NCBI GenBank assembly: GCA_004195305.1
Contig: SDWN01000017.1
Coordinates: forward strand, 1 to 9,149
DNA length: 9,149 nucleotides
Origin: Neptunomonas sp.
GTDB taxonomy: Bacteria > Pseudomonadota > Gammaproteobacteria > Pseudomonadales > Balneatricaceae
Direction of reading: 5' to 3'
Shown here piece after piece: positions 1 to 6,231 of the stretch; position 1 is the first letter of the stretch; each line of letters starts with the position of its first letter. The translations under genes and the position numbers were made by a program. Below the pieces are notes generated by a model. The model searched no databases and was not told the origin of the DNA. It saw only the letters and a list, made by a program, of their open reading frames with translations.

Positions 1-413
1 GTGTTGTACTCCAGCGCACCGTGCGGACAAACCTTGACGCAGGCGGGATCGCCATCACAGTTGTCGCACTTGCTAACATGGCCCACGGCGGCGTTATAGG
101 TGATGCCGCCGAAGGCGCAACCGACCGTGCACAGCAGGCAGTTAACGCACTTGTCGGCGTTCCAGTCGATGATGCCGGTGGCGGAGTCTTTGCTCAGTGC
201 TGCAGCGGGGCAGCTGGAAACACATTTAGGGTCGCCACACTGGCGGCACATCGCCAGCTCGACGCTGCCTTGATCGTTATTTGCCAGGATCTGGATCCGC
301 GAATGAACGCTGTCATCGGAACCGGCCTTGGCCTGGGAGCAGGCTTGCATGCAATCGCCGCAGCCGTCGCACTTGTCTTGATTGAATGTGATGCTGTTGT
401 AACCAATAGCCAC
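1..413 (-). CDS. 16-cysteine polyferredoxin (AorA/HycB/CooF-like electron-transfer subunit), 3' end outside window
   Basis: This is a soluble Fe-S protein that likely shuttles electrons between an oxidoreductase and its partner. The 137 codons visible contain four cysteine clusters: C15/18/21/25, C56/59/64/68, C89/92/95/99 and C116/119/125/129. The spacings are Cx2Cx2Cx3C, Cx2Cx4Cx3C, Cx2Cx2Cx3C and Cx2Cx5Cx3C, the layout of four-[4Fe-4S] subunits such as HycB, CooF, formate dehydrogenase beta and AorA. There is no Tat or Sec signal, so it should be cytoplasmic. I chose the GTG start at 413 because GGAGAG lies about 6 bases upstream. An in-frame ATG at 437 has no ribosome-binding site and sits 9 bases from the end of the preceding gene. 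The gene follows the FAD oxidoreductase gene by 32 bases in the same operon and runs off the left edge, so its C-terminus is unseen. The FAD protein plus Fe-S protein pair recalls AorC/AorA of NAD-linked tungsten aldehyde oxidoreductase, so a tungsten enzyme gene further left cannot be excluded. Confidence 0.9.
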   Translation of the reverse strand, partial: MAIGYNSITFNQDKCDGCGDCMQACSQAKAGSDDSVHSRIQILANNDQGSVELAMCRQCGDPKCVSSCPAAALSKDSATGIIDWNADKCVNCLLCTVGCAFGGITYNAAVGHVSKCDNCDGDPACVKVCPHGALEYN

Positions 414-445
414 GTTGATCTCTCCTTCAACTGTCATTGACAGTG

Positions 446-1726
446 CTAGCGCCAGGTCTCGGACATTAGTCGGCGGCCGGTTTCAAGTGGCTGCGCCACG
501 AACTCTGTTTTGACCGCGCTCAGATCGGTGCGGCGCAGGATCAGCTGCCACATGATGCCGGGGTCCAGGGGGGCGTTGATTGCGGATATGCCCTGCAGCC
601 GATCGCCTTTGAAGATGATCTTCTGGAACACACCGCTATCCGCATCGACCCGCAGCTCAACCGTGCTCTGGTCGGCGGAGTCGGCCTCGGTATCGATCGC
701 CAATTCGCTGGCACCGACCGAGATCGCCTGCTGACCGTAGAAGGTGTACGTATTGATCGGTACACCGCCACGGTAGGGCTTCAGGTAGGGGTCACCACAC
801 ATCGCCATCCCGGCGATTCGGCCCTGTTCCACGGCATCGGGAAGGATGCCAGTGACGACTTTGGCTGCACTGTAGAAATCTTGCGCCTGCGCCACATCGC
901 CAGCAGCCCAGATGTTGTTACGGCTGGTGGTCATGTGATCATCGACCAAAATCCCCTGGTCGGTGTCGATGCCACTGCCGCTGCAGTAATCGAAGACCGG
1001 GCGGACGCCGGTGCTGACCAGCAACAGGTCGGCATCCAGGGTCTCACCGTTGTCCAGTTCTACCCGGCAGCCGTTATTACCCTGCGGTTGGATCTGTACC
1101 GCTTTGCGTCCCATCTTCATTGTGACGCCGTGTTGGCTAAAGGCGGTCTCAATCATTGCCGCAGCCTGCGGATCGAAATAGCCGGGTAACACCTGGGTTT
1201 GCATCTCAACGATGGTGACCTCAAGGCCCGCCTCAGCCAGGTTTTCGGCTGCGTGCATGCCGACTAATCCGGCTCCCAGGACGATCGCGCGGCGAGCTTG
1301 GTCCGATGCCTGACGCAGGGCGATCGCATCGTCCAGGGTTCTGAGAACCTGGAACGGGGTGTTATCGAGGCCGGCAATAGCGGGAATGATCGGGCTGGCA
1401 CCGGTTGCCAGCAGCAGCTTGTCGTAATGCCACTGCTCGCCGTTATCCAGCACCAGGGTGTTATTGTCCGGATCGATGCTGATCAGGCTGCGACCGGGGA
1501 TGAATCTGACCTGTTGTTCATCGAAGTAATGCTGCTCTTTTAAGCTGACGTTATCCGCCCGGGAGCGGCCGGAGACCACGTAGGGCAGTACCGTGGGCGA
1601 GTAGGGCAGATGCGTGTCGCGGGTGATCAGCGTCAGGCTGGCATCAGGATCCTGGATCCGGATCGCCGCGAGCGCTTCCAGTGCCGCGTGGGAGCTGCCG
1701 ATAATCAAGTAGTTACTCTGGTGCAT
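446..1726 (-). CDS. FAD/NAD(P)-dependent oxidoreductase (PadH/AorC-like electron-transfer subunit)
   Basis: This 426-residue flavoprotein belongs to the pyridine nucleotide-disulfide oxidoreductase superfamily and most likely passes electrons to or from NAD(H). The N-terminal FAD-binding segment reads LIIGSSHAALEAL (7-19), with GSSHAA instead of the usual GxGxxG. An LLLATGASP motif follows at 104-112, then the NAD-binding IVLGAGLVGMHAAE (148-161) with GxGxxG at 151-156. Glu174 ends the second strand (IVE), which favours NADH over NADPH. The second FAD motif is IWAAGDVA (272-279). No redox CxxC pair is present, so it is not a thioredoxin- or lipoamide-type reductase. It lies 14 bases after the alpha subunit and has its own AAGGAAAG ribosome-binding site. 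In A. evansii phenylglyoxylate dehydrogenase the equivalent position is PadH, the FAD subunit that makes the complex NAD-dependent. That role here is inferred from gene order and domain type. The alternatives are AorC-like or rubredoxin/ferredoxin reductase-like. Confidence 0.9.
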   Translation of the reverse strand: MHQSNYLIIGSSHAALEALAAIRIQDPDASLTLITRDTHLPYSPTVLPYVVSGRSRADNVSLKEQHYFDEQQVRFIPGRSLISIDPDNNTLVLDNGEQWHYDKLLLATGASPIIPAIAGLDNTPFQVLRTLDDAIALRQASDQARRAIVLGAGLVGMHAAENLAEAGLEVTIVEMQTQVLPGYFDPQAAAMIETAFSQHGVTMKMGRKAVQIQPQGNNGCRVELDNGETLDADLLLVSTGVRPVFDYCSGSGIDTDQGILVDDHMTTSRNNIWAAGDVAQAQDFYSAAKVVTGILPDAVEQGRIAGMAMCGDPYLKPYRGGVPINTYTFYGQQAISVGASELAIDTEADSADQSTVELRVDADSGVFQKIIFKGDRLQGISAINAPLDPGIMWQLILRRTDLSAVKTEFVAQPLETGRRLMSETWR

Positions 1727-1740
1727 GGTCTTTCCTTGAA

Positions 1741-3009
1741 TTAGTCGTTGCGGTTGATCCAGATGGGTTCGTTATACGTACGGCCCTGCAGCAGCTGCGC
1801 GGTGTCCTCGATCACCTGAGTGAAATGCTCGACGGTGATATCGGAACCCGCCAGTCCACCGATAAAGCTGGCCGAAGGGATAAAGCGCTGCAGTTGTTGC
1901 GCGGCGGCCAGCGTTTCCTGGTAGAGCGGGCCGCAGTTCCAGCCGAAATTGACCGAACGATCCACCACCCCGAACGCCTTGACCTTGCCCAGGGCGCGAT
2001 TGATCGCCTCGACTGGGAACGGCCGGAAGGTTTTGATCTTGATGACCCCCACCGCTTCGCCGCGATCGCGGGCGGCATCCACCGCATCCTTGGCAGCGCC
2101 AGTCATACTGCCGATAGTCACCAGCGCATAGTCGGCACCCTCAAGCCGGTACTCCTCAACCAGCGGCGAATGATAGCGTCCGATCCGATCGCCCCAGTCT
2201 TTATGGGTCTCTTCAATGACCCTGAGCGCGTTCTGCATCCCGTCGCACTGGCTCTTGCGGTAGCTGGCGAACAACGAAGGTCCCGCTCCACCCGCGCCGC
2301 CCGTCAAGGGGTCGATCGCCATGGGGCGCTCGGGATCCAGCGCAGCGTGCCAATTGATATTCTTCTCTCCCATAAAGGCATCGACCAGCGGGGCTGCGGG
2401 CAAGCTGATACCCGTAACACCGTAAGAGAGGTAGTTGCCATCGCTATTGACGTTAACCGGTAGCATAACATCCGGATGTTCGGCGATACGAAAGGCCATC
2501 ACCGTGGTATCCAGTACTTCCTGGACGGTCTCGCAATACATCTGGATCCAGCCCGCTTCTTTGACCAGCATAGCGTCCTGATGTCCGCCCCAGACACACT
2601 GTGGGGTGAGCATATCGCGGGTCACCAAGCTGGCGACCATCGGTAAGCGCAGCCCGGGGGTTCTAATGTAAGGCTCGAACATAAACGCCAGGCCAGGGCC
2701 GCAGGTAGCGGTATAGGTGCGTGCGCCAGCGAGCGCGGCACCTTGCAGCGCGGACATCACACTGTGTTCACCCTCGACGTTCATCAGTTCGGCATCGATG
2801 ATCCCTTCGGCCACGAATTGGGCCAGATACTCGACCAGTGACGACTGCGGGGTGATCGGATAGATCGCCAGTACGTCAGGCCGGGCTAGGGCGACTCCCC
2901 AAGCCGAGGCTTCGTTGCCATCACAGACCAGGGTGGTGGGTTGATAGGAGGGTTCCGGGGTCGTTTCTATCGCGGTATCGATAGCCGCATCTAACTCAGT
3001 CGTTGGCAT
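1741..3009 (-). CDS. 2-oxoacid:acceptor oxidoreductase alpha subunit (PadG/PorA-like)
   Basis: This is the alpha chain of a CoA-acylating 2-oxoacid oxidoreductase. The family decarboxylates a 2-oxo acid on thiamine diphosphate and makes the acyl-CoA. Its 422 residues are typical of a stand-alone alpha subunit. Visible motifs are the pyrimidine-binding domain start DGNEASAWG (30-38), YPITPQSSLVEYL (50-62), NVEGEHSVMSALQGAALAGAR (about 77-97) and the loop TATCGPGLAFM (100-110). A domain-II/transketolase-C-like segment begins near residue 296 (YALVTIGSMTGAAKDAV). The first 25 residues are an acidic, Thr-rich extension before the fold. The ATG at 3009 has GGAGA 6 bases upstream, overlapping the end of the delta gene, and only 3 bases separate the genes. 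The substrate cannot be read from the sequence. The order gamma-delta-alpha-FAD subunit matches padEFGH (phenylglyoxylate to benzoyl-CoA). Pyruvate, 2-oxoisovalerate or indolepyruvate specificity remain possible. Confidence 0.93.
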   Translation of the reverse strand: MPTTELDAAIDTAIETTPEPSYQPTTLVCDGNEASAWGVALARPDVLAIYPITPQSSLVEYLAQFVAEGIIDAELMNVEGEHSVMSALQGAALAGARTYTATCGPGLAFMFEPYIRTPGLRLPMVASLVTRDMLTPQCVWGGHQDAMLVKEAGWIQMYCETVQEVLDTTVMAFRIAEHPDVMLPVNVNSDGNYLSYGVTGISLPAAPLVDAFMGEKNINWHAALDPERPMAIDPLTGGAGGAGPSLFASYRKSQCDGMQNALRVIEETHKDWGDRIGRYHSPLVEEYRLEGADYALVTIGSMTGAAKDAVDAARDRGEAVGVIKIKTFRPFPVEAINRALGKVKAFGVVDRSVNFGWNCGPLYQETLAAAQQLQRFIPSASFIGGLAGSDITVEHFTQVIEDTAQLLQGRTYNEPIWINRND

Positions 3010-3012
3010 GAT

Positions 3013-3333
3013 TTATCTCCCGACCTCTTCGATCATACTGATGGCTCGATGGGGGCACTCTTGGGCGCAGATGCCGCAGCCCTTGCAGGTGTCCAGGTTG
3101 ATATCAAACCAGGTGGGTTTTTCGACAATGCACTGCACCGGACAGTAGATCCAGCAGGTCGCGCATTTGACGCATTTTTCCCGATCGACCACGGGGCGCT
3201 CGGCACGCCAGTCGCCGGGCAGCATGGTGGTACAGTCACGGGCGACCGGGCAGAGATTGTCCGGGACCTGTTCGGGGTACTCTACTTTGTAGGGGATCAG
3301 GTTAGGCGACCCCGCCTTAAAGGATGTCGTCAT
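3013..3333 (-). CDS. 2-oxoacid:acceptor oxidoreductase delta subunit, 2x[4Fe-4S] ferredoxin (PadF/PorD-like)
   Basis: This 106-residue ferredoxin-type subunit carries electrons from the thiamine-bound intermediate to the acceptor. Two classical CxxCxxCxxxCP motifs are visible: C54/57/60/64 (CVKCATCWIYCP) and C83/86/89/93 (CKGCGICAQECP), enough for two [4Fe-4S] clusters. The N-terminal 50 residues contain three further Cys-free blocks and the segment LPGDWRAERPVVD, typical of PorD chains, which dock on the alpha/gamma subunits. The start overlaps the gamma stop by one base (TGATG), implying translational coupling. The length suits the small 11-12 kDa delta subunit reported for phenylglyoxylate dehydrogenase. 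A free ferredoxin is unlikely given its place inside the operon. Confidence 0.94.
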   Translation of the reverse strand: MTTSFKAGSPNLIPYKVEYPEQVPDNLCPVARDCTTMLPGDWRAERPVVDREKCVKCATCWIYCPVQCIVEKPTWFDINLDTCKGCGICAQECPHRAISMIEEVGR

Positions 3334-3914
3334 CAGCTGGCCTCCCGGTTACGTTGTTGCTGGAGCGGATAGACGGTGGTTTCCGCGTAGCCGCGTTCAA
3401 TCGCGATCATGTTCTGGTGCAACCCGGCATCGCGAAAGTTGGACGATTCCAGCCCCTTCTTCAGCGATTGCAGAGAAACGACACCGGTGGTCTTGGCAAA
3501 CGCACCCAGCATAATGGTGTTGGTGATCGGTCGGCGGAACACCTCCATGGCGATACTGATTGCGTCACAGAGGCCCAGGGTGCAGAGGTCGTCGGGGAAT
3601 GTAAGGCTCTCTATCGCGTCTTTGGTGGAATGGACCCAGATGCCACCCGGCTGGATCCCTTCAAAGACATTCACTGCCCGGATCACCGAAGAGTCGATGC
3701 TAAGCACCGAGTTGGGGGTGTAGATGTTATTGATCCGGCGGATCTCTTTATCGTCGAAGCGCATGAACGCCGCTACCGGTGCGCCACGGCGCTCAAAACC
3801 GAAGGCGGGAATGGCGGTGACAAATTTACCCTCTTCCACCAGTGCCTTGGCTAGGATTTTGGAAGCCAGAACTGCCCCCTGTCCGCCGCGGCCGTGAATC
3901 CGAAGTTCATGCAT
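3333..3914 (-). CDS. 2-oxoacid:acceptor oxidoreductase gamma subunit (PadE/PorG-like)
   Basis: This is the gamma chain of the oxidoreductase complex (193 residues, normal family length). It supplies domain III, which contacts the CoA side of the active site. The diagnostic N-terminal motif RIHGRGGQGAVLASKILAKA (5-24) is intact. It is followed by AIPAFGFERRGAPVAAFMR (about 34-52), where the FGxExRGG-type element of the family reads FGFERRGA. The ATG at 3914 is preceded only by a weak AAGCAGG-like site. The gene comes 54 bases after the thioesterase and overlaps the delta gene by one base, so it is almost certainly co-transcribed and co-translated with its partners. No beta (thiamine-binding, GDG...N motif) subunit is found anywhere in the window, although the complex needs one. 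Confidence 0.94.
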   Translation of the reverse strand: MHELRIHGRGGQGAVLASKILAKALVEEGKFVTAIPAFGFERRGAPVAAFMRFDDKEIRRINNIYTPNSVLSIDSSVIRAVNVFEGIQPGGIWVHSTKDAIESLTFPDDLCTLGLCDAISIAMEVFRRPITNTIMLGAFAKTTGVVSLQSLKKGLESSNFRDAGLHQNMIAIERGYAETTVYPLQQQRNREAS

Positions 3915-3968
3915 AGCCTGCTTACCCTTGGTAGTTGCTCTATTTAATGTGGCTGCCGGGAGAGTGGT

Positions 3969-4382
3969 TTACTTAGGCAGTGCCGCTACCTTGGCTGATT
4001 TGGATTTCAGGCGCGAAGCTGTCTGCTCCAGATCAACAATAAATCGGCTGTGTTTGCCCATAGCCACTTTTTCCAATGGATCGGTGACGACAACATCGAA
4101 ACTCACGGCGCGACCTTTGACTTCGCTGACGCTGACCTGAATATCGACCCACATCCCTTCCAGAGTTGCCCCGATATGGTCCAGTTCGATCCGGGTACCG
4201 ACAGAATCCTGACCTTGATCTGAATATTCAAGAAGTAACCCTCTGCAAGCCATTTCAATGTCATAGAGTACGTTTGGGGTGGAGTAGACGCGGCAGTCAT
4301 CGCCCATGAATTCAATGGTGCGACCGTGGTCGATATTAACCCGGGTGGTAGTCGTTGCGCCGGTGCTAAGGCTGTCTTTCAC
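3969..4382 (-). CDS. FlK-type hotdog acyl-CoA thioesterase
   Basis: This predicted thioesterase hydrolyses an acyl-CoA to free acid plus CoA in the cytoplasm. With the start at 4382 it has 137 residues. The pattern STP (34-36), IEMACR (42-47) and LDHIGAT (67-73) aligns with fluoroacetyl-CoA thioesterase FlK. Thr35, Glu43 and His69 keep exactly the 8- and 26-residue spacing of the FlK catalytic Thr42/Glu50/His76. The GTG at 4382 is chosen because GAGGGA lies 6 bases upstream. The longer frame from a GTG at 4412 has no ribosome-binding site and would add only a low-complexity leader (SNNNNEGTS). This is the first gene of the minus-strand operon, 54 bases before the gamma subunit. The substrate is unknown. 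In this context it could release CoA from the aromatic acyl-CoA made by the oxidoreductase when CoA runs short, or destroy a dead-end CoA ester. It could also act as a CoA-ester binding protein. Confidence 0.82.
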   Translation of the reverse strand: MKDSLSTGATTTTRVNIDHGRTIEFMGDDCRVYSTPNVLYDIEMACRGLLLEYSDQGQDSVGTRIELDHIGATLEGMWVDIQVSVSEVKGRAVSFDVVVTDPLEKVAMGKHSRFIVDLEQTASRLKSKSAKVAALPK

Positions 4383-4450
4383 GGATGTTCCCTCGTTATT
4401 GTTGTTGGACACAGGGGCTGGTTAGGCCTATAAAGCAAAGTGTCGTGCAA

Positions 4451-4459
4451 TATAGTGCA
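4451..4459 (-). promoter_or_regulatory. Second TGCACTATA element in the divergent region
   Basis: A further copy of TGCACTATA (minus strand), 41 bases nearer the thioesterase than the first. It continues as TGCACTATATTGCAC, so it also contains TGCA at both ends. It may be a second promoter core or part of a regulator site. It is less like the other two copies outside the 9-mer. Confidence 0.3.
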
Positions 4460-4489
4460 GATAACAATAGCGCCCCTGTCTGTGTGTGT

Positions 4490-4500
4490 TTTATAGTGCA
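4490..4500 (-). promoter_or_regulatory. Candidate promoter core of the thioesterase/oxidoreductase operon (ATGCACTATAA-type)
   Basis: Read on the minus strand this is TGCACTATAAA, giving a -10-like TATAAA at 4495-4490. The 11-mer ATGCACTATAA (4501-4491) recurs exactly upstream of the transporter gene at 6420-6430. No convincing -35 hexamer lies 16-18 bases upstream, as expected if an activator is needed. The predicted start near 4483 leaves a leader of about 100 bases before the thioesterase. The role is inferred, while the repeat is seen directly. Confidence 0.45.
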
Positions 4501-4521
4501 TCACTTGTTCAAGGAGTTGCA

Positions 4522-4593
4522 ATGGCAATGGAATGTTGCTATTCCACTAGATGGAATTCAAGCGCAGCGGCAATTAAAAAGGCTAATAATTAA
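4522..4593 (+). CDS. Possible 23-residue leader ORF upstream of the first IclR gene
   Basis: A perfect AAGGAG (4511-4516) stands 5 bases before an ATG at 4522. It opens a 23-codon frame (MAMECCYSTRWNSSAAAIKK then ANN) ending in TAA at 4591-4593. The stop is 12 bases before the IclR start at 4606 and overlaps that gene's ribosome-binding site. The frame is the same as the IclR frame, broken only by this stop. It could be a translated leader that controls the regulator by coupling. The AAGGAG could also be chance, because the operator half-sites constrain the same bases. No family resemblance is seen. Confidence 0.25.
   Translation: MAMECCYSTRWNSSAAAIKKANN
4529..4557. promoter_or_regulatory. 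IclR-type operator cluster: three TGGAAT half-sites
   Basis: TGGAAT at 4529-4534, its inverse ATTCCA at 4541-4546 and TGGAAT again at 4552-4557 lie one helical turn apart (steps of 12 and 11 bases). The right-hand pair forms the 15-mer TTCCACTAGATGGAA (4542-4556), which matches the site at 6367-6381 in 12 of 15 positions. Two inverted half-sites plus one direct half-site is the arrangement described for the IclR-family activators PobR and PcaU of Acinetobacter. It lies between the divergent thioesterase and IclR genes and could serve both, including autoregulation. Confidence 0.6.
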
Positions 4594-4605
4594 AGGCGGT
4601 TAATA

Positions 4606-5394
4606 ATGGATACGGTGATAAGAGCTTTAGCCCGCGGTCTGCAGGTAATCGAATATCTGCAGACCCAGCCACCGGTCTCGCTGGCAGACCTGCACAAAGG
4701 CACCGGCCTGCCTAAAGTGACCTTGTTGCGGATCCTGCATACGCTCCAGGATGAGGGCTGGGTCTATCGCGGTATTGGCGATGATCGCTATCGTCTGTCT
4801 TACAATTTGCATCACTTGGGTGACAACCTGATGGCCAAGGACGCTCTGGCTGAGGCGGCGGGGCCAATACTGGATGCGCTTCAGGCCGATGTTCTCTGGC
4901 CCTCGGATGTGGCTGTACGAAAAGGCTTGGTGATGGAGATCGTGGAGACGACTCGCAAGAAGCAGGCGGTGGTGGTCAACCGGGAGTCGATTGGGGTGGA
5001 GTTAGAGATTCTCCGTTCTGCGGTCGGGCATGCTTACTTCGCCTACTGCTCGGATACCGAGCAGGAGGAGATACTTGAACGGTTGGCGTTGCATCCCGGT
5101 GAGCAGGGGCTGCTGGCAAAGGATAAAGGCTGGATCGCGGCCTTGCTCCAGGGGGTTCGTCAGCGTGGTTTCGGGCAACGCGATGCGCACTCCTTGCCCA
5201 CGCCGGCTGGAGCCCTCTGTGGTATTGCGGTGCCGGTGTTTGTCGATCTGAAGGTCAAGGCCTGTATCAATATCGTTTGGCCGGAAGGTGCGGTCGCGGC
5301 GGACCAAGTAGAAAATAGCTTCTACCCACGTCTTCGAGCGGCCGCTGATCAGCTCTCTGAGGTGTTGCAAGAGCGCTATTTTTCGGTTGCATAA
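4606..5394 (+). CDS. IclR-family transcriptional regulator (paralog 1)
   Basis: This is a 262-residue IclR-family regulator, normal length for the family. Residues 1-65 form the winged helix-turn-helix, with TGLPKVTLLRILHTLQDEGW (33-52) covering the recognition helix and VYRGIGDDRYRLS the wing. The effector-binding domain follows from about 80, with the family signatures RSAVGHAYFAYCS (137-149), CGIAVPVF (205-212) and ACINIVW (219-225). The ATG is preceded by AAAGGCGG at 6 bases. It is divergent from the thioesterase/oxidoreductase operon and overlaps no other real gene. IclR proteins in aromatic catabolism (PcaU, PobR, MhpR) usually activate divergent catabolic genes when bound to a pathway acid. 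A similar job is inferred here because an IclR-type operator cluster lies just upstream. The effector is unknown. Confidence 0.95.
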   Translation: MDTVIRALARGLQVIEYLQTQPPVSLADLHKGTGLPKVTLLRILHTLQDEGWVYRGIGDDRYRLSYNLHHLGDNLMAKDALAEAAGPILDALQADVLWPSDVAVRKGLVMEIVETTRKKQAVVVNRESIGVELEILRSAVGHAYFAYCSDTEQEEILERLALHPGEQGLLAKDKGWIAALLQGVRQRGFGQRDAHSLPTPAGALCGIAVPVFVDLKVKACINIVWPEGAVAADQVENSFYPRLRAAADQLSEVLQERYFSVA

Positions 5395-5396
5395 GT

Positions 5397-5412
5397 CAGC
5401 GTAGCGTCGCTG
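5397..5412 (+). other. Short hairpin between the two IclR genes
   Basis: CAGCG-TAGCGT-CGCTG forms a 5-bp stem with a 6-base loop just after the first IclR stop. No T-run follows, so it is not an intrinsic terminator. The 51-base gap is compatible with the two regulators sharing a transcript. Confidence 0.25.
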
Positions 5413-5445
5413 CGAAATTAGCCACAAAGCTCGGAAGGGTGACCT

Positions 5446-6231
5446 ATGGAAAAAAGTATACGAGTACTGGCGCGGGGGCTGCAGGTGATCAAGGCGATCC
5501 GTAATCAATCGCCGGCATCACTGCTGCAACTGCATCAGGCTACTGGGTTGGCGAAGAGTACCCTGCTGCGTGTGCTGAATACGTTGCTGCAGCAGGGCTG
5601 GGTTTATCGGGGCTTAAGTGATGGCAGCTACAGGCTCTGTTTCAGACTGCATCACCTGGGCGACAACCTGTTGGCTGCGGATGCGCTGGCAGAGGCTGCG
5701 GGGCCGATTCTGGATACTCTCCAAGCAGATCTGTTGCGGCCCTCTTATGTGGCTGTGCGCAGAGGGCTGGCGATGGAGGTGATCGAGCGGACGCGCAAGA
5801 ACCGGGTCGTCGAGGCGCATCCCGAGGTCGTTGGGGTGCAGGCGGAGATCTTAAGGTCCGCCATTGGTCATGCTTATCTGGCGTTTTGCTCTGAAACCGA
5901 GCGCGAGGAGATTATAGAGCGAATCATCGCGGGCGGTGGGGAGTCCGCACGGATGGCGTCCGATAAGGTCTGGTTGGACCAGGAGTTACACCAGGTGAAA
6001 CGCCAGGGTTATAGTCAGCGCGTGGCTCGGCAATGGCCTGCGCCGGCTCAGGATCTTTGTGCGATAGCCGTGCCGGTGTTTATCCAGGGCCGGGTCAAGG
6101 CCTGTATTAACATCGTCTGGACGGAGGGCAGTGTCGAGCCTGCGGCCATAGAGCGCAGTCTGTATCCCCGCTTAAGAGAGGCGGCCGATAGCTTGTCTAG
6201 CGTGTTGGAGGATGCTGACGCGGTGATTTAA
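5446..6231 (+). CDS. IclR-family transcriptional regulator (paralog 2)
   Basis: This 261-residue IclR-family regulator is a close paralog of the gene just upstream. By hand alignment, 35 of the first 60 and 43 of the next 60 residues are identical without gaps. The recognition-helix region reads TGLAKSTLLRVLNTL (33-47), differing from its partner at several positions likely to face DNA. The linker LHHLGDNLLAADALAEAAGP is almost unchanged. The effector domain keeps RSAIGHAYLAFCS, CAIAVPVF and ACINIVW. The ATG at 5446 has GGAAGGG 6 bases upstream, and the gene begins 51 bases after paralog 1. The pair probably arose by tandem duplication and may divide control of the flanking operons, respond to different acids, or form mixed dimers. 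Which protein binds which site cannot be told from sequence. Confidence 0.95.
   Translation: MEKSIRVLARGLQVIKAIRNQSPASLLQLHQATGLAKSTLLRVLNTLLQQGWVYRGLSDGSYRLCFRLHHLGDNLLAADALAEAAGPILDTLQADLLRPSYVAVRRGLAMEVIERTRKNRVVEAHPEVVGVQAEILRSAIGHAYLAFCSETEREEIIERIIAGGGESARMASDKVWLDQELHQVKRQGYSQRVARQWPAPAQDLCAIAVPVFIQGRVKACINIVWTEGSVEPAAIERSLYPRLREAADSLSSVLEDADAVI

Noticed and set aside
21..440. 139-codon plus-strand frame at the left edge
   Set aside because: It is antisense to the 16-Cys polyferredoxin, whose cysteine spacing cannot arise by chance.
1825..2463. 212-codon open frame on the plus strand opposite the alpha subunit
   Set aside because: The minus-strand frame carries clear alpha-subunit motifs, while this antisense frame shows no domain and is a by-product of GC-rich codons.
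4477..4491. GT-rich run (CTGTCTGTGTGTGTT) as a functional repeat
   Set aside because: Too short and impure to distinguish from chance.
4385..4603. 72-codon plus-strand frame across the divergent promoter region
   Set aside because: It starts inside the thioesterase gene, has no ribosome-binding site or domain, and is interrupted by the operator cluster.
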